A stretch of 64,000 nucleotides of DNA. Source: Sorex araneus. Taxonomy: Eukaryota > Chordata > Mammalia > Eulipotyphla > Soricidae. The notes beneath the pieces are model-generated. The model was not told where the DNA came from and made no database searches. It saw nothing but the letters and a program-made list of their open reading frames with translations. Position 1 is the stretch's first letter; every line of letters begins with the position of its first letter. Location: positions 97,686,926-97,750,925 of the forward strand of contig NC_073306.1 in the NCBI RefSeq assembly GCF_027595985.1. Reading direction: 5' to 3'. Of the stretch, positions 63,300-64,000 are shown piece by piece. A program made the translations under genes and the position numbers.

Positions 63300-64000
63300 A
63301 AATTAGATTGTGGCACTTACAGAGAAATTGATATTCTCAATCTAAAATATTTTATTGAAATATGCTGCTATGAAGGAAGAAATGTAAAATTAGAGCATGA
63401 ACTAAGATGAAAATTGTTAAAGATTGGTGTAAAAAGTTCATGATTTGAAATATCTAAGATATAAAAACTATTAAAATTAATTAAAAATATGTTTTCCTTA
63501 TGCTTTGTAAAAATGGTACAAGTTTTTGTTATGTTGGTACATTTTTCTCTAAATATATTATAATTTTTGTTTGTATCTGCATTATAATGAGTTGTTCAAA
63601 AGAGAATTGAAATAATTGTATATAAAAACAGGTTCAAAAGGTACTGGTTTTGGTTCAAAACATAAGTTTTAAGAGATAACAGATTTATTGTATAAGACTG
63701 GATAATATTCCATGCATATTTTATTGGAACATCTTTGAAGTTTGAGAAGGAGGAAGTTTCTATTTTTAATTATGGATGCCGGTTATTCTTCTTTGGCTGT
63801 GAGAGAAGAATCTGATAATGGGAGTAACACAATCAGTTACTGATTGTGGAAAAACCTGGACTGTGGATTTCATCCAGAAATGGCATGAAAGTGTTGTTTT
63901 TGTTTAGAGACTAATTGATCTTCGTTGACAAATATGTCTGAACCAGGACTGGAACTGGAATACTACTTAATATGTGTAAACTTTGTATATGTAAACTCTG
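63300..64000. other. AT-rich end of the window
   Basis: No gene or repeat identified. It directly follows the truncated RT stretch, so it may be unrelated flank or badly decayed pol. Confidence 0.35.

Overview
This is a mammalian nuclear segment, very probably from a shrew (Sorex). The pointer is a tRNA-derived SINE present in more than thirty copies on both strands. It has a head like GGGGCTGGAGCGATAGCAC, a B-box-like GGTTCGATTCC and a tail ending GTGTGACCCAAAAAG(A)n, which I recall as the Sorex SINE; no database was searched. L1 elements, class II endogenous retrovirus (ERV) pieces and KRAB zinc-finger (KZNF) exons complete the picture of a KZNF cluster.

Left part, 1-22 kb: debris of duplicated KZNF genes. 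There is a frameshifted C2H2 zinc-finger exon (1343-2407), a relic KRAB-B exon (about 3300-3355), and an orphan KRAB-A plus KRAB-B pair (14620-14745, 15921-15984) with no finger exon after it. Diverged duplications link 2775-3300 with 9468-11200, and 8206-9470 with 12667-14165. A young retroviral insertion (3760-7266) sits inside this: near-identical LTRs, a 6-bp target site duplication, a tRNA-Asn primer site and an intact 566-codon gag, but pro, most of pol and most of env are deleted.

Middle part, 22-26.5 kb: AT-rich DNA with L1 3' fragments. One L1 has a classic twin-priming inversion (23920-26155).

Right part, 26.8-59.3 kb: one apparently intact plus-strand KZNF gene. A CpG-island promoter with ZNF143/STAF-like and NRF1-like sites (26821-26878) leads to a non-coding exon 1, a start-codon exon (28318-28406), KRAB-A (33078-33192), a divergent KRAB-B exon (34191-34283), and a finger exon with ten C2H2 fingers (56996-58230). 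All phases agree and give 491 residues. The KRAB-A box lacks four residues just before MLENY. The roughly 22.7-kb last intron is mostly two near-full-length antisense L1 elements, carrying a nested L1, a solo LTR, SINEs, a long SINE-like element and three copies of a composite retroelement. Those three (40755-41518, 41960-42878, 44122-44865) have perfect 13-16 bp target duplications and an L1-like 3' tail; two of them also have a GC-rich or unique 5' region that repeats its own 5' end. They are the strongest candidate here for an undescribed element family.

Far right, 59.3-64 kb: SINEs, AT-rich DNA and a decayed class II ERV pol fragment (dUTPase, protease, start of reverse transcriptase; 62253-63299). 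No CRISPR, operon, rRNA or functional tRNA gene is present.
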